Positions 22,165-35,615 of a stretch of 64,000 nt of DNA are shown one piece after another. A program made the position numbers and the translations under genes. The DNA lies in assembly GCA_036417435.1 (NCBI GenBank), contig CM070903.1, positions 58,876,001 through 58,940,000 on the forward strand, in the 5' to 3' direction. Every line of letters starts with the position of its first letter. The stretch's first letter is position 1. A model generated the notes under the pieces. That model was not told the DNA's origin. It made no database searches and saw only the letters and a program-made list of their open reading frames with translations. This DNA comes from Inia geoffrensis (taxonomy: Eukaryota; Chordata; Mammalia; Artiodactyla; Iniidae).

Positions 22165-23406
22165 CTGTATATTTTTGTTTTTATTTCCATTTCTCTAGGA
22201 GGTGGGTCAAAAAGGATCTTGCTGTGATTTATGTCATAGAGTGATCTGCCTGTGTTTTCCTCTAACAGTTTGATAGTTTCTGGCCTTACATTTAGGTCTT
22301 TAATCCATTTTGAGCTTATTTTTGTGTTTGCAAATGAAGCAACTGAGAAAGGATTAATCTCCAAAATTTACAAGCAGCTCATGCAGCTCAATAACAAAAA
22401 AACAACCCAATCCAAAAATGGGCAGAAGACCTAAAGAGACATTTCTCCAAAGAAGATATACAGATTGCCAACAAACACATGAAAGAATGCTCAACATCAC
22501 TAATCATTAGAGAAATGCAAATCAAAACTACAATGAGATATCATCTCACACCGGTCAGAATGGCCATCATCAAAAAATCTAGAAACAGTAAATGCTGGAG
22601 AGGGTGTGGAGAAAAGGGAACCCTCTTGCACTATTGGTGGGAATGTAAATTGGTACAGCCACTATGGAGAACAGTATGGAGGTTCCTTAAAAAACTACAA
22701 ATAGAACTACCATATGACCCAGCAATCCCACTACTGGGCATATACCCTGAGAAAACCATAATTCAAAAAGAGTCATGTACCAAAATGTTCATTGCAGCTC
22801 TATTTACAATAGCCAGGACATGGAAGCAACCTAAGTGTCCATCATCGGATGAATGGATAAAGAAGATGTGACACATATATACAATGGAATATTACTCAGC
22901 CATAAAAAGGAACGAAATTGAGTTATTTGTAGTGAGATGGATGGACCTAGAGTCTGTCATACAGAGTGAAGTAAGTCAGAAAGAGAAAGACAAATACCAT
23001 ATGCTAACACATATATATGGAATCTAAGAAAAAAAAATAAGAAAAAAAAGGTCATGAAGAACCTAGGGGTAAGATGGGAATAAAGACACAGACCTACTAG
23101 AGAATGGACTTGAGGATATGGGGAGGGGGAAGGGTAAGCTGGGACAAAGTGAGAGAGAGGCATGGACATATATACACTACCAAACGTAAGGTAGATAGCT
23201 AGTGGGAAGCAGCCGCATAGCACAGGGAGATCAGCTTGGTGCTTTGTGTCCACCTAGAGGGATGGGATAGGGATGGTGGAAGGGAGGGAGATGCAAGCGG
23301 GAAGAGATATGGGAACATATGTATATGTATAACTGATTCACTTTGTTATAAAGCAGAAACTAACACACCATTGTAAAGCAATTATACTCCAATGAAGATG
23401 TAAAAA
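22165..23406 (+). mobile_element. L1 with 5' inversion (twin priming)
   Basis: 22165-22327 is L1 ORF2 in reverse. From 22328 the sequence is L1 ORF2 in sense, continuing through the 3'UTR to tatactccaatgaagatgta near 23400. In ORF2 order the inverted piece (ending MEIKTKIY) lies just upstream of the sense piece (starting FANEATEKGLISK), with about 31 residues missing at the join. The short repeat AAAATGT at 22158-22164 and 23420-23426 may be the TSD. Confidence 0.9.
22479..22871 (+). pseudogene. L1 ORF2 C-terminal remnant
   Basis: Sense part of the inverted L1. The 130-codon frame has [20 protein letters not shown] and the cysteine motif [18 protein letters not shown] (CX3CX7HX4C). A TGA in AAGATGTGACAC ends it at 22871, just before the [17 protein letters not shown] block, which follows in the same frame at 22880-22920. 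The corresponding frame in the L1 copy at 11394-12275 is open there, so a single premature stop truncates this one. The upstream coding segment 22328-22434 is separated by a frameshift. No endonuclease or RT domain is present, so there is no enzymatic capacity. Confidence 0.88.
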
Positions 23407-23426
23407 CACACACACACACAAAATGT

Positions 23427-25224
23427 ATAGCAGTGATTTGAAATGGATTTTTTCTATTTATCATGCATATCCTGCATGCATCAGAGGGCAGAAGAAAAGA
23501 CTGAAGGTAGAAGTTAGGCAGAAGTAAATTTTATAAAAGAGCATTATGTAGAAGTACATTCTCACATTTAGAGTGTTTTAAAAGCTAGACGAGCTATCTC
23601 ATTTAGTGGTGAGTTACCTGTCACTGGATGTGTTCACATTCCAATGTTGAAGGAGTATCTTACAATTTTAAGATTCTAATTCTCTGACTGTAACTTTGAG
23701 CTAATTGGTCTTTCAGAAAACAAATGAATTATTAACAAAGACTGGATGTTTGATGCATACTGTGTTAAGACAAAAATTGTAAATTTTTTTTTCTTGGTGG
23801 TGTTCAGTGAAGTCGGTAAGCTAAATCACTCTCTTGAACAGGGATAGCTCATTCTGATTGTGGTACCAGAGGAGCAGGGGGTGTCAAAGTTAGTGTCTTA
23901 TAATAAACATTAGGGAACCTCATCTATATTTTACTTAGCAAAAATCCATCTCATGGTCACAACACTGTTATCAGTCAACAGCACAAAAAAATCAGCAGTT
24001 TAGACACCTTTAAAAGATCTCAGTCTTGAAGTGGCCCCTATAAAGCATACACTCAAAGTATAACTGACACATTGTGGTTAAAAGAGACAGGCTGAGCAGT
24101 ACCTTATCTAGGTTCTTCAGACTCTATCCTTGTAAAAAATGAGATCATCAGGATGTTATATACCAGGACTGCTATCTTAACTTCTCACAAAGTTATATTC
24201 ATGTCAAACTTTTCTCTGTGTTGTTGGGTTTTTATTAAATTTTGATACAGGGAAGAACTAGTTGAAGACTATTTCAGTATCACCTCCCAAATTATTATTT
24301 TTCATTGTACTTACTGTGTTGCTTACTGTTTCATATGTGATGAGAATGGAAAACCATTGTCCAGGAATTTAGTGCCATGAAAATGCCTCCCCAGGTAAAA
24401 TTATGGGCTTCCTTTTAATGTAACTATATAATATTACATTTAATGTTAGCCTTGACTATTAAGTAGCTGGTGGATAAAATAAGTGTTTAATTACAGTAGT
24501 GATCTCATTTTAGGTATGGATAAAATTATTATCCTTTCTCCCCTAAATTGTTTCTTTAACCTTCATTTTAAGTATGTGTATTTAAATCATATAATATTCT
24601 TTTGAGAAGCAGATAAAATTTAAGTGAGTAAAAGTGGGAGAATAAAGGAGACAGCTGTGGAACCACTTAGGCTGTTGAGTCAGTTCATATAAGATTCCAG
24701 AGAATCCTTGATGTTTGAAATATTGGTGCTTTGTGAGTCTGACCTAACCCAAGCTTCCCTTGCTCTGCTAAATATGCTGCAATAAATTACCAGCAATAAA
24801 CTTCAAAGGCACTGTAACTTGGAAGAAAATGTTCTAATAATCCATAGGGCTATTACTGATAACAGATCAATGTATTTATTTACCATTCAGAAAAAAAATC
24901 TCCTATTGAAAAAATGAAAACTTTAAAGTACAATCTGTGGTGCACTGCCAGGAGGGCTGAAGCTGCCAACAGATATAAATACCTACTTTATTACATTCTA
25001 AGATTTTATTCCACATCATATATCTTATTTATGTACTTATAATTAGGGTTCCTGTATGTTTAATTGTGCCAGATTTTGCACTTTAAGCATTGACTCCTCT
25101 TCTTGGGGGGGTGAAAGGCAGGGAAGTGTTTATAGTGACACCTTGGACAGAGTCACCATATCCATTCTTTTATTGCCCTGCAGCATAGCCATTTGCAGAT
25201 GGATTTTTATAAAAGGGTGGGGAG
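23427..25224. other. Unique AT-rich sequence, no gene seen
   Basis: About 1.8 kb with no confidently identified repeat or exon. A (CA)n tract at 23407-23420 closes the neighbouring L1. Confidence 0.5.
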
Positions 25225-26199
25225 AGGGAGGCGATCACCATGGTGAAGTAGGAAGACTCCAAGCTCACTTCCTTCCAAGGGCATACCAAAACTCAACTAC
25301 TCACAAAGCAACTATCTGTAATAACAACCTGAAGACAAGCAGAAAAGACTGTTCACAACTGAAGATATAAAGGAGCAGCCACATGAGACAGGTAGGGGAG
25401 CTAGTCAAGAACCACACACTTGGGTTGGTGACCCACAAATGGGAGGGATATTGCAACTGCAGAGATCCTCCCTTATGTGGATCCTCCCCAGCTCCACATC
25501 TGGCTTCCCAGCCTGGGGATCCTGTACCAGGAAGATAAGCCCCCAGAAAGATGGGCTTTGAAAACAAATGGAGCTTGTGTTCAAGAGACCTGAAGCGCTA
25601 TAGGAAACAGAGATCCATTCTTAAAGAACACACACAACATCTCAGTTCTCTGAGTCCCTGCACAGAGACAGTAGTTTGAAAGGCATTGGGGTCAGACCCA
25701 CTTCCTGATCTTGAAGAGCCTCTCAGAGAGACAGAAGGCAACTGGACTCCCCCTTGGTATGGAGACACTGGCAGCAGTCATTTTTGAAATCTTGTTCTAC
25801 CACACTGACACCTGCACTGGCAAGTGCCACTTTGGAATCCTTTCTCTAGCCTGTTAACACCAGGGGCCTGTCCCATCCACCCATGAGCCAGCAGCAGTTG
25901 GGCTTCACCAGGCTACACAGCCAGGTGCTTGGGGAGCCATCCTTGCTCGCCAGCGGGTTTGCAGCAACCACGTGAGGCAGAGCCTCACAACCAGCCAGGC
26001 CAGGGGCCAGCCCCGCGTACCACTTCACCCACAATTAGCAGCACTAAAAACAGCATGCGGTCCACATAGGGGACACTCCTGGAGCATCTAGTACTGGTGG
26101 TCAGAGGGAGTGTGCTGCTGGTCCCCACAGGTCTACTCTAAGATTAGAACATGTAACAAACCTACCTTATGTATAGAAATAAACACAGGGAATTAGTCA

Positions 26200-27045
26200 A
26201 AATGAGGAGACAGAGGAATATGTTCCAAATGAAGGAATGAAACAAAACCTCAGAGAAAGAACTAAACAAAATGAAGATAGCAATCTATCCATAAAGAGTT
26301 CAAGGTAATGATCATAAAGATGCTCACTGATATCAGAAGAAGAATGGATGAACACAGAACTTCAACAAAAATTTAGAAAATATAAAAAAAAATATATCAG
26401 AACTGAAGAATACAATACATGGAATAAAAAATACATTAGAAGGAATCCACAGTAGATTAGCTGATACAGAAGAACAGATCAGCAATCTGAAGACAGAGTA
26501 GTAGAAATCACCCAAGCTGAACAGAAAAAAAAAGTTTTTAAAATGAGCATAGCTTAAGGGACTTCTGGGACAACACTAAGCATACTAACATTTGCAATAT
26601 AAGGTCCAAGAAGAGGAGAGAGAGGAAGCAGCAGTCATATATATGAAAAAATAATAGCTGAAAACTTTCCTAACCTAGGAAAGGAAACCAGCATCCACGT
26701 CCAGGAAGCACAGTCCAGAGTGAGACATGTTATAATTAAAATGGCAAAAATTAAAGAGAGAATCTTAAAAGCAGCAAGAGAAAAGCAACTAGTTACATAC
26801 AAGGGCACCCCCATAAGACTATCAGCTGACTTTTCAGCAGAAACTTTGCAGGCCAGAAAGGAGTGGCACAAATAAATATATTCAAAGTAATGAAAGGAAA
26901 AAAACCTACAACCAAGAATGCTTCACCCAGAAAGGTTATCAATCAGAATTGAAGGAGAGAGAAAGAATGTTATAGACAAGCAAAAGCTAAGAGAGTTCAT
27001 CACCAATAAACTGGCATTACAAGAAATGTTAAAGGAGCTTATCTA
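26200..27045 (+). pseudogene. L1 ORF1 remnant
   Basis: Decayed ORF1 (the L1 RNA-binding chaperone). The C-terminal part is the most recognisable. Coding for ADFSAETLQARKEWHK lies near 26826-26872, then lysine-rich and ENVIDKQK-like segments, and a FITNKLALQEMLKELI end near 26996-27044, just where ORF1 normally stops. The N-terminal part (26200-26530) is rich in Lys, Glu and Gln, as expected for the coiled-coil region, but is broken by several in-frame stops. There is no intact frame longer than about 60 codons. Confidence 0.7.
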
Positions 27046-27594
27046 AGTGGCAAAGAAAAGGCCACAGCTAGAAATATTAAAATTATGAAAGGAATAATCT
27101 CACTGGTAAACACACAGTAAATGTATTAGACAAATCACTTATAAAACTAGTAGGAAGGTTATTAAACAAAAGTAGTAAAATCATCTATATCCACAATAAG
27201 TAATTAAAGGATATGCAAAATAAAAAAGATGTAAAATATGACATCAAAAACATAAAACAGGGCAGAGGAGATAAAAATATAAGGCTGTTAGAATGTGTTT
27301 GAGCATAAGAGATGATTAACTTAAAATAGATACCAATAGATATAGTTTTTTTATATATGAACCTCATGATAACCACAAACTAAAAGCCTATAATAGATAC
27401 ACAAAAAAAGAAGAGGAAGGAATCCAAACATAACACTAAAGATAGTCATAAAATAGCAAGTGAAGATCAAGAGCAGAAAAAAGGAGTAGAGAATTATAAA
27501 ACCATAAAACAATTAATAAACTGGCAATAAATATACACCTATTCATAATTACTTTAAATGTAAATGGATTAATTCTCCAGTCAAAGAACATAAA

Positions 27595-28053
27595 GTGGCT
27601 GAATGGATAAAAAAAATGAGACCCATATATATGCTGCCTAGAAGAACTCACTTCATATCTAAAGACACACACAGAGTGAAAGTGAGGGGAGTGAAAAAGA
27701 TATTTCATATAAATGGATATGAAAAGAAAGCTGGGGTAGCAATATTTATATCCAACAAAATAGGCTTTAAAACAAAGACTGTAACAGGAGACGAAGAAGG
27801 GTATTACATAATGATAAAGGGATCAATCCAAGAAGATATAACAATTGTAAATATATATGCATGCAACAAAGGAGCACCTAAATACATAAAGCAAACATTA
27901 ACGGACATAAAAGGAGATATTGACAGTAACACGGTAATAGTAGGGAATGTTAACACTCCACTGATATCAATGGACAGAGCATCTAGACAGAAAATCAGTA
28001 AGGAAACACTGGCCTTAAACAACACTTCAGATGGACTTAATAGCTATATGTAG
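27595..28053 (+). pseudogene. L1 ORF2 endonuclease domain remnant
   Basis: A 152-codon frame matching the central part of the apurinic-type endonuclease of L1 ORF2p, the domain that nicks target DNA. It shows KKAGVAIFISNKIGFKTK, GYYIMIKGSIQEDITIVNIY and KYIKQTLTDIKGDIDSNTVI. The catalytic GDFN block reads GNVN here (about 27943-27954). Just beyond the frame, the SDH motif reads SNH at 28192-28200. Both are Asp-to-Asn changes at residues needed for metal-dependent cleavage. A TAG at 28051-28053 ends the frame before the RT domain, so the copy is inactive. Confidence 0.88.
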
Positions 28054-28686
28054 AACGTTCCATCCCCAGACAGCAGAACATACATTCCTTTCAAGTGCAC
28101 ATGGAACATTCTCCAGGATAGATATCACATGCTGGGCCACAAAACAAATGTCAGTAAATTTAAGAAGATAGAAATTATATCAAGCATCTTTTCTAACCAC
28201 AATGGTATGAGACTAGAAATCAACTATAAAAAAAAACCTAAAAAGACATAAACGTGTGGAATCTAAACAGTATGTTCCTAACAATATGGGTCATTGAAGA
28301 AATCGAAGAGGAAATTTAAAAATACCTGGAGACAAATGAAAATGTAAACACAGCATTCCAAAATCTGTGGGACACAACAAAAGCAGTTCTGAGAGGAAAG
28401 TTTATAGCAATACAGGCCTACCTTAGGAGACAAGGAAACTCTCAAATAAACTATCTAACCTTACATCCAAAAAAAAAAAAAAAAACTAGAGAAAGAAGTC
28501 AAAACCCAAAGTTAGTAGAAGGAAAGAACTAATAAAGATGAAAGTGAAAAAAATTAAATAGGGAATTAAGAAATAGAAAAGATCAATAAAAGCAAGAACT
28601 GATTGTTTGAAAAGATAAACAAAATTTATAAACCTTTAGTCACACTAATCAAGAAAAAAAAACAGTGAGACCAAATAAAATGGGAA

Positions 28687-29700
28687 ATGAAAGAGAAGTT
28701 AACCACTGACAACACAGAAATACAAAGGATCATAAGAGAATACTATGAACAATTACATGTCAATAAACTGGACATCCTAGAAGAAATGGATAAACTCCTA
28801 GAAATGTACAATTTCCCAAGACTGAACCAGGAAAACATAGAAAATATGGACAGACCAATTATCAGTAATGAAATTGAATCAGGAATTCAAAAACTCCCAA
28901 TAAACGAAAGTCCAGGGCCAGATAGATTCACAGGTGAATTCTACAAAACATTTAAAGAAGAGTTAACACCTATTCTTCTCAGACTATTCCAAAAAATTGA
29001 AGAGAAAGGAATGCTTCCAAATTCATTCTCTGAGGTGAGTATCACCTTGATACCAAAACCAAAGACACCCCCCACACACACACACATACAAACTACAGAC
29101 CAATATCACTGATAAACATAGATGCAAAGATCCTCAACAAAATATTAGCAAACCAAATTCAACAATACATTAAGAGTGATACAACATGATCAAGTGGGAT
29201 TTATTCCAAAGATGCAAATATGGTTCAGTATCTGCAAATCAATCAATATGATACACCACATTAACAGACTGAAGAATGAAAATCATATGATCATCTCAAT
29301 AGATGCAGAAAAAGCTTTTGATAAAATTCAGCATTCATTTATGATAAAAACTAAGTGGGTAAAGAGGAAGCATACCTCAACGTAATAAAGGTTGTGTATG
29401 ACAAAACCACAGTGAACCTCATACTCAACAGTGAGAAGCTGAAAGCATTTTCTCTAAGATCAGGAATAAGACAAGGATTCCCACTGTCACCACTTTTATA
29501 TAATATAGTATTAGAAGTACTAGTTATAGCAATCGAACAAGAAAAAGAATAAAGGGAATCTAAATTGGAAAGGAAGAAGCAAAACTGTCATTGTTTGCAG
29601 ATGACATGATACTATCTACAGAAAATCCAGAAGACACTACCAGAAACCTATAGAACTAAATTACGAATTCAGTAAAGTTGCAGGGTAGAAAATTAATATA
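28687..29700 (+). pseudogene. L1 ORF2 reverse transcriptase remnant
   Basis: The RT domain is spread over three broken frames. 28687-29112 carries [20 protein letters not shown] and [20 protein letters not shown], ending in SITLIPKPK. 29176-29385 carries [20 protein letters not shown] followed by EKAFDKIQH. 29355-29552 carries [20 protein letters not shown]. The catalytic FADD motif is intact at 29594-29605 within LFADDMILS, but lies after a stop in another frame. Frameshifts near 29112, at about 29360 and 29550, and the endonuclease stop upstream, rule out a product. Confidence 0.9.
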
Positions 29701-31590
29701 TGGAAATCTGTTGCATTTCTATAAACTAATAATGAGCCGTCAGTAAGAAAAAAATCCCATTTACAATTGCATCAGTGAGAAAATATATAGGTATAAATCT
29801 AACCAAAGGGGAAAAAGACTTTTACTCTGAAAACTGTAAGATACTGATGAAAGAAATTGAAGATGACAGAAACAGATGGAAAAATATACCATGCTCATGA
29901 ATTGGAAGAATTAATATTGTTAAAATGTCCATACTACCCAGAGCAATCTACAGATTCAGGGTAATTCCTAACCAAATTCCAGTGTCATATTTCACAGAAC
30001 TAGAACAAATAATTCTAAAATTTGTATGAAACTACAGAAGACCCCAAATTGCTAAAGCAATCTTGAGAAAGTAGAACAAAGCTAGAGGTATCACTGCCTT
30101 GATTTCAAACTATACTACAAAGCTATAGTAATTAAATAATATAGTACTGGCATAAAAATAGACATATAGATCAATGGAACAGAGTAGAGAGCTCAGAAAT
30201 AAACTCAAGCTTATATGGTCAATCTAAGACAAAGGAGGCAAGAATATACAGTGGGGAAAAGACAGCCTCTTTAATAAATGGTGTTGGGAGAACTAGACAG
30301 CTACATGCAGATGAATCAAACTGAACTACTTTCTCATACCATATCAAAAATAAACTCAAAATGTATTAAAGGCTTAAATGTAAGACCTGAAACCATAAAA
30401 CTCCTAGAAGAAAAACATAGGCATTACACTCTTTGACGTGGGTCTTAGCAATATTTTTTTGGGATATATGTCCTAAGGCAAGAGAAGCAAAAGCAAAAAT
30501 AAACAAATGAGACATCAAACTAAAAAGCTTTGCACAGCAAGGGAAACTATCAACTAAACGAAAAGGCCGCCTACTGAATGGGATAAGATATTTGCAAATG
30601 ATGTATTTGATAAGGATTTAATACAAAAAATATACAAAGAACTCATACAACTCAATATCAAAAAGCATACAACCCAGTTAAAAATGGGCAAAGGACATTT
30701 TCCAAGGAAGACATACAGATAGCCAACAGACACATGAAAATATTCTCAACATTGCTACTCATCAGGGAAAGGCAAATTAAAACCACAATGAGATACAACC
30801 TCATACTTGTCAAAATGGCTATTTTCAAAAAAACAACAAATAACAAGTGTTGGTGAGGATGTGGAGAAATGGGAACCTTCATACACTGTTGGGAATGTAA
30901 ATTGGTGCAGCCACTATGGAAAACAGTATGGAGGTTCCTCAATAAATTAAAAATGGAACTGCCACATGGTTCAGTAATTTCAGTTCTGGGTATTTACATG
31001 AAGAAAATAAAAACATTAATTTGAAAAGATAAATGCAGATATATGTACACCAATGTTCAATGTAGCATTATTTACAAGTGCCCATTGACAGATGAATGGA
31101 TAAAGGTGATATGGTATGTTCAGACAATAGACTATTACTCAGCTGTAAAGAGAAAGAAATCTTGCGTTTTTGACAACATGGATGGATCCAGAGGGTATCA
31201 TGCTAAATGAAATAAGTCAGACAGAGAAAGAAAGATATTGTGTGCTCTTACTTATATGTGGAATCTAAAAAACAAACAAAATTAAAACAGGTTCCTAGAT
31301 ACAGAGAACAAAGGGTGGTTGCTAGAGGGGAAGTGGACGAAGGGGTGAAATAGGTGAAGGAGATTAAAAGGGATAAGCTTCCAGTTATAAAATAAATAAG
31401 CCACAGGGATATAATATACAGCATAAGGAATATGGTCAATAACACAATTTTGTATGGAGACAGATGATTACTAGATTTACTGTGGTGATCATTTTATAAT
31501 GTATGCAAATATCAAATCACTAAGTGGTACACCTGAAATGAACAATGTTATATGCCAACTATCTTTCATTACAAAATAAAATAAAATAGT

Positions 31591-32374
31591 TAGATTTAAA
31601 TCAGCCATTTTGCTGTTTAAAAAAACAGGTGTAATCAGTAGGAATGATTACTTTTGATGCTTTGATCATTTTTGTACCCTTGGTACCTAACATGGTAGAT
31701 TCTCAATAAATATTGTAGTAGGTGTGCTGACTGAAGTACTGATGAAAAGGCATATTTCCGTTTGCAACAGCAGAAGTAGAATAATATGAGTCTGATTTCA
31801 GATGGATGGGCAGAAAGCTGAGTAATGGTGAGGGGGTTTGCTTAGGTGAGTAGGAAGAAGTGCTAACTAGGGGTAGGCTTTTTCTTGCAGAGAACTATCA
31901 ATTATCTAATTTTCATAGGTCATAGGAATAGGGATATAAAAAGCTATAATTGCTTTCTTCCCCATTTATCAAGCATAAACACATAACCATCTTTAATTAC
32001 GATGAGCATAACTTAGAAAACGCTAATACATTGTCCGTAGCCTTAAGGTAATTTCAGCCGCTAAAATGCGCACTGACTCACTTCATTTGGGAGACTAGGA
32101 GATCTGTCATAACTCCTTTTTTCATCCCATTAATTTAAAAACAAGGACACCAAGATTTTTTTTTTTTTGCATACGTAGAGATTCTGCTGCTAATATTTCC
32201 CAACCCCCAATTCTTGTTTTGTCTTATTACCTAGGGCCAGGAGATTTATCTGCAGCCACATTTCCTACTTTTGTAAATTAAAAATTATTTATTTATTCAT
32301 TTATTTATTTACTTAGGCCCACTGTCCAACCCCAAATGGTGTTTTCAGAGCAGCTAGGTGGGTCTAGTTCTTCT
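31591..32374. other. Mostly unique; short L2 3' end
   Basis: A short L2-like 3' end at about 31665-31730 (tacctaacatggtagattct, caataaatattg) is the only repeat I can place. The run of ttta units at 32283-32315 is low complexity. Confidence 0.5.
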
Positions 32375-32545
32375 ATCCTGTGAGAAACCTGGATTCCTGG
32401 CCCAGAATCCCTTCTTACTAGGCATGCAGTCTTGAGCAAACCACTTATCTCTGAGGCTTTCTTCACCTAGAGAAAGCAGAATGGTTAGAAGACCCAGTAA
32501 GCTAATATGTGTGAATGTACTTTGAAAACTGAAAGGAGCTGTTAC
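32375..32545 (+). mobile_element. MIR SINE fragment
   Basis: A sense MIR: agaaacctggattcctggcc, gcagtcttgagcaaaccact, then tatctctgaggctttcttca and a decayed tail. Confidence 0.65.
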
Positions 32546-35104
32546 AGAGAAAATTGTAGCTGTTGAGGGGTGCAAGACATGACCTGGTCACCTTGGAGAT
32601 TCCGCAGAGTATACGGAGGCGAGAGCTTGTCCACTCAACGGTCTGCGAGGATGCAGAGTTGCCTTTCCCTTGATGAAGGAGGCAGCGTGTAATGGGGTTT
32701 GGTGCACCATTTCTTGAGTTGCTCACCTGCCAGTGAGAAGGGCAATTGTATTATTGCTTCTTCCCCAGTCCTGTGAGTGTGAAAACATTCCCTATTACTA
32801 TGGACTAACCAGTATTGATCACCTGATTATTCCTGCCATTCATTGTGGACCAACTAACAGCCTGGGACAAAAAGAAATTAAGGGGAAGATGGATCAGTGT
32901 TTCTCAAAAGAAAAGGACGGCAGCAGCCTATGAGAAGATTTGAGTTTCTAGGAGTGATAGACCATTTTTTTCTATTAGAGACATTTATGGTTTATAAATA
33001 CTTCTCATTCTGAGTTCCACAGAATGACTCAGTGGAGCTGTGATCACATCCCACCATCATTGTTTCATGTCCTCTGCCTCCACTAAATTTGAATTGTGCC
33101 TTCCCACACTGCAGTGTTTTCTGTGCACTTACTTTTCAACTTAAATAATGAATGGTGCATGATTTAAGAGGACAATTATTCTTTGAGTGCAGATCTTAAG
33201 AATAAGGGTGATAATTATCCAGAGGAACAGGGCACAGCAGAGCATACCAAGAGAGCAATATTCTTTCATGTCATTTTCCCTCTTGGTTAGAAGGAGATCT
33301 GCTATACTCCCTCATACTGCTTTTCCATAAACAGACAAATACAGGTATGCTGTTTCTAAAAGAACTTCACCCCCTCGCAGACCATCTTCTTGCCCAGCCT
33401 CCTCTCCCAGTTTTCCTTCTCTTCCTTTCCCTGTGCTTTTCTGTTCCTTCCTTCCTCTCTCTCTCCCTTTTGCTGCCTGCTCCCTCTCTCCCCTCTTTAG
33501 GCACCATCATATATTTCCTTTTATCAATATGGAGTATCCTGAAAACTAAGGTGAAACCAAAATCTGGCTCAGAGCCCAGGCATCACTTTCTGAAGTGACA
33601 GGCTCTGGTAATAGGGGAGGGTTTGCAATTATACAGATCATTGCTTTGACCTGGTGTAAAGTCAACCAGACCACAATACAAGAACAGAAAAGCTTAATTT
33701 CTGCAGCTTCCAGAAGGGCTGTGAGCAGTGCCTCTGTGTTCACTGACCTGCCTACTGTGCTGGACAAACCACCTGTGCTCTTCTTCCATTGAAGCCCTTT
33801 GATAAACAGCTCAGCTCATTTGCTGCTCCCCTTGTGAGCTTCTGCCTTATAAAGTAAAAATTAATGTCCTTATTACATATGTTCTTTTCCCTCACCATCT
33901 ACTCAAAAATGATTTGCACAAATGAAAAATATACCCTCTTAATGATGCAAGGCTCTATATTCTAAATATCAGATTAGCTGTACCTTTCACATCTCAGCAT
34001 CAGCTTTGATAGCATTCGACAAGGCACTTTCTAATCTTTGAAATAAAATTTCTTCTTGCAGGCTAGCTTATTAGCATGTGGTCTGTGAAGAATATAAGGG
34101 CGGGGGAGATACTTTCTTTCAAAATATATTAAGACCTTCTAATCACTTTCAAAGTAAAATGAGGGCAGGAACTCAAATTACTTGAGTGTGTTTGTCACCC
34201 AGATAAGTGGAGTGCATGGTCTGTAGTTGAACCCCTTTTTCCTATTCACTTTGACTTTCTGAGTTCAGCTTGTCTTGAGGCATCCATTTTTTTAGGCCTT
34301 GGGGAATTAGAAATTTAAATGAGATGTGGGAGAGAGAAGGGGCGCTCTCCGGTGAGAATGCAGCACATCTCTGGACTCAGCAGTCTCCAGGTGGGGAGAG
34401 AGCGGCATCAGAGTGAGGAGGAAGGAACGAAAGCATCTCTCAAGGCAAGAAAGAGTGGACAGCGTTTGGCAGCTTGCAGAGTCTTCAGAAGTCAAAACAT
34501 GAACAGTGGAATCGTGCAGTTTTAGCATTTTCTTATAGATTATTCATGCCCCATTACATTACTTTTTTTTTAAATTTCTTGTTTTTTCCAGCTTCTCAGA
34601 CAAAAAAAATTTTTTAAGCATCTGAATTGATTTGGCATCATCATTCTACCTCGTCCACCCTTTCTTTATTCCATGTCTCGAGAACATAGACACTTGTCTT
34701 TCAGCCTTGCAGTTGTGCCGTGCTGGGTGTCTCTTCTCAAGGAGTAGCATCTACCGTGCACATGACTTACATGTTTCCCTGTCCTCCCTGCCTCGCTCCC
34801 TGGAGCCTGCGTTAGAGCACGTCTGTGTCTACCACCCACTAGGACTTCTCCTCAGCCTCAGCCTCACTTTTTGCCCCTGCCCAAGGTCAACAACAATGGC
34901 AGAGCAATTCGGAGGTGACCTGGGTGCACTACGGCTTTAGATGACGAGCATGGCCCCCAGTGTCTCTGTCCTTTCCCCTCATGTCTTGTTGCTGTGTGCA
35001 CAGAGTCACTGGGGAGCAGGTCCGGGGTGTGGAGTAGGGAGGAGCCTTTACCTGCGATAACTGAGGTTTGATTTCGGAAAGGAAGAGATGGAAGAAGCCA
35101 GCTG
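32546..35104. other. Unique sequence, no gene seen
   Basis: About 2.6 kb without a confident repeat. It includes a pyrimidine-rich tract at 33405-33500. Frames at 34319-34525 and 34632-34940 show no family motif or splice framing. Confidence 0.5.
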
Positions 35105-35535
35105 TGTTCATTTCCTAACGCTGTTATAATAAATTACCCAGGCTTGGTGGCTTTAAACAACACAGATTGATTCTCAGAGAGTTCTGGAGCAGTCTGAAAT
35201 TGGGGTGTCCGCAGGGCCTAGCCTCTTTGGAAGGCTCTGAGGGAGACACCTGCCTTGCCTCTTTCAGTTTCTGGTGTCTCCAGGGATTTCTTGGCTTGTG
35301 GGAGCCTAACTCTAATCTCTGCTTTTGTCTTCACATGGCCGCCTTCTCTGTGCCCTTTCTTCTTATAAGGACAGCTGTCGTTGTATTTAGGGCCCATCCT
35401 AAATCTAAGATGATTTAATCTTGTGACTCTTAACTAACTACATTTACAAAGACACTGTTGCCCCCAAAAGGCCACGTACTGAGGTTCCAGGTGTATATGA
35501 ATTTGTGGATAACACTATGAAATTCAACCCATTAC
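35105..35535 (-). mobile_element. MLT1-like LTR (ERVL-MaLR)
   Basis: A reverse MLT1 layout: cgctgttataataaattacc, ggtggctttaaacaacacag, cacatggccgccttctctgt, tcttataaggacagctgtcg, and a right end of aaattcaacccattaca. Confidence 0.78.
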
Positions 35536-35615
35536 AATAATAGAAGCAAAAGTAAAAGCTGGGAGGGAGAAAACTAAAGGTCATCAAGTCTAACCCCTTT
35601 AGTATGCTGTTGAGG

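Larger units (their letters stand above)
25225..31590 (+). mobile_element. Near full-length ancient L1
   Basis: The 5' end resembles an L1M start (accatggtgaagtaggaaga at about 25237). A GC-richer 5'UTR follows to about 26160, then a decayed ORF1 (about 26200-27045, with IRLSADFSAETLQARKEWHK-like coding near 26810-26870), a spacer, ORF2 from about 27540 to 31000, and an L1MA-type 3'UTR ending acaaaataaaataaaatag at about 31588. At roughly 6.4 kb it has the expected full length. I could not define a TSD, and the exact 5' edge is uncertain. Confidence 0.85.

Noticed and set aside
33405..33500. Pyrimidine-rich tract as a possible triplex site
   Set aside because: Not a clean mirror repeat and interrupted by purines; ordinary low complexity.
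34632..34940. 102-codon plus-strand frame in unique DNA
   Set aside because: No splice framing, no motif, and no codon bias that differs from the flanks.
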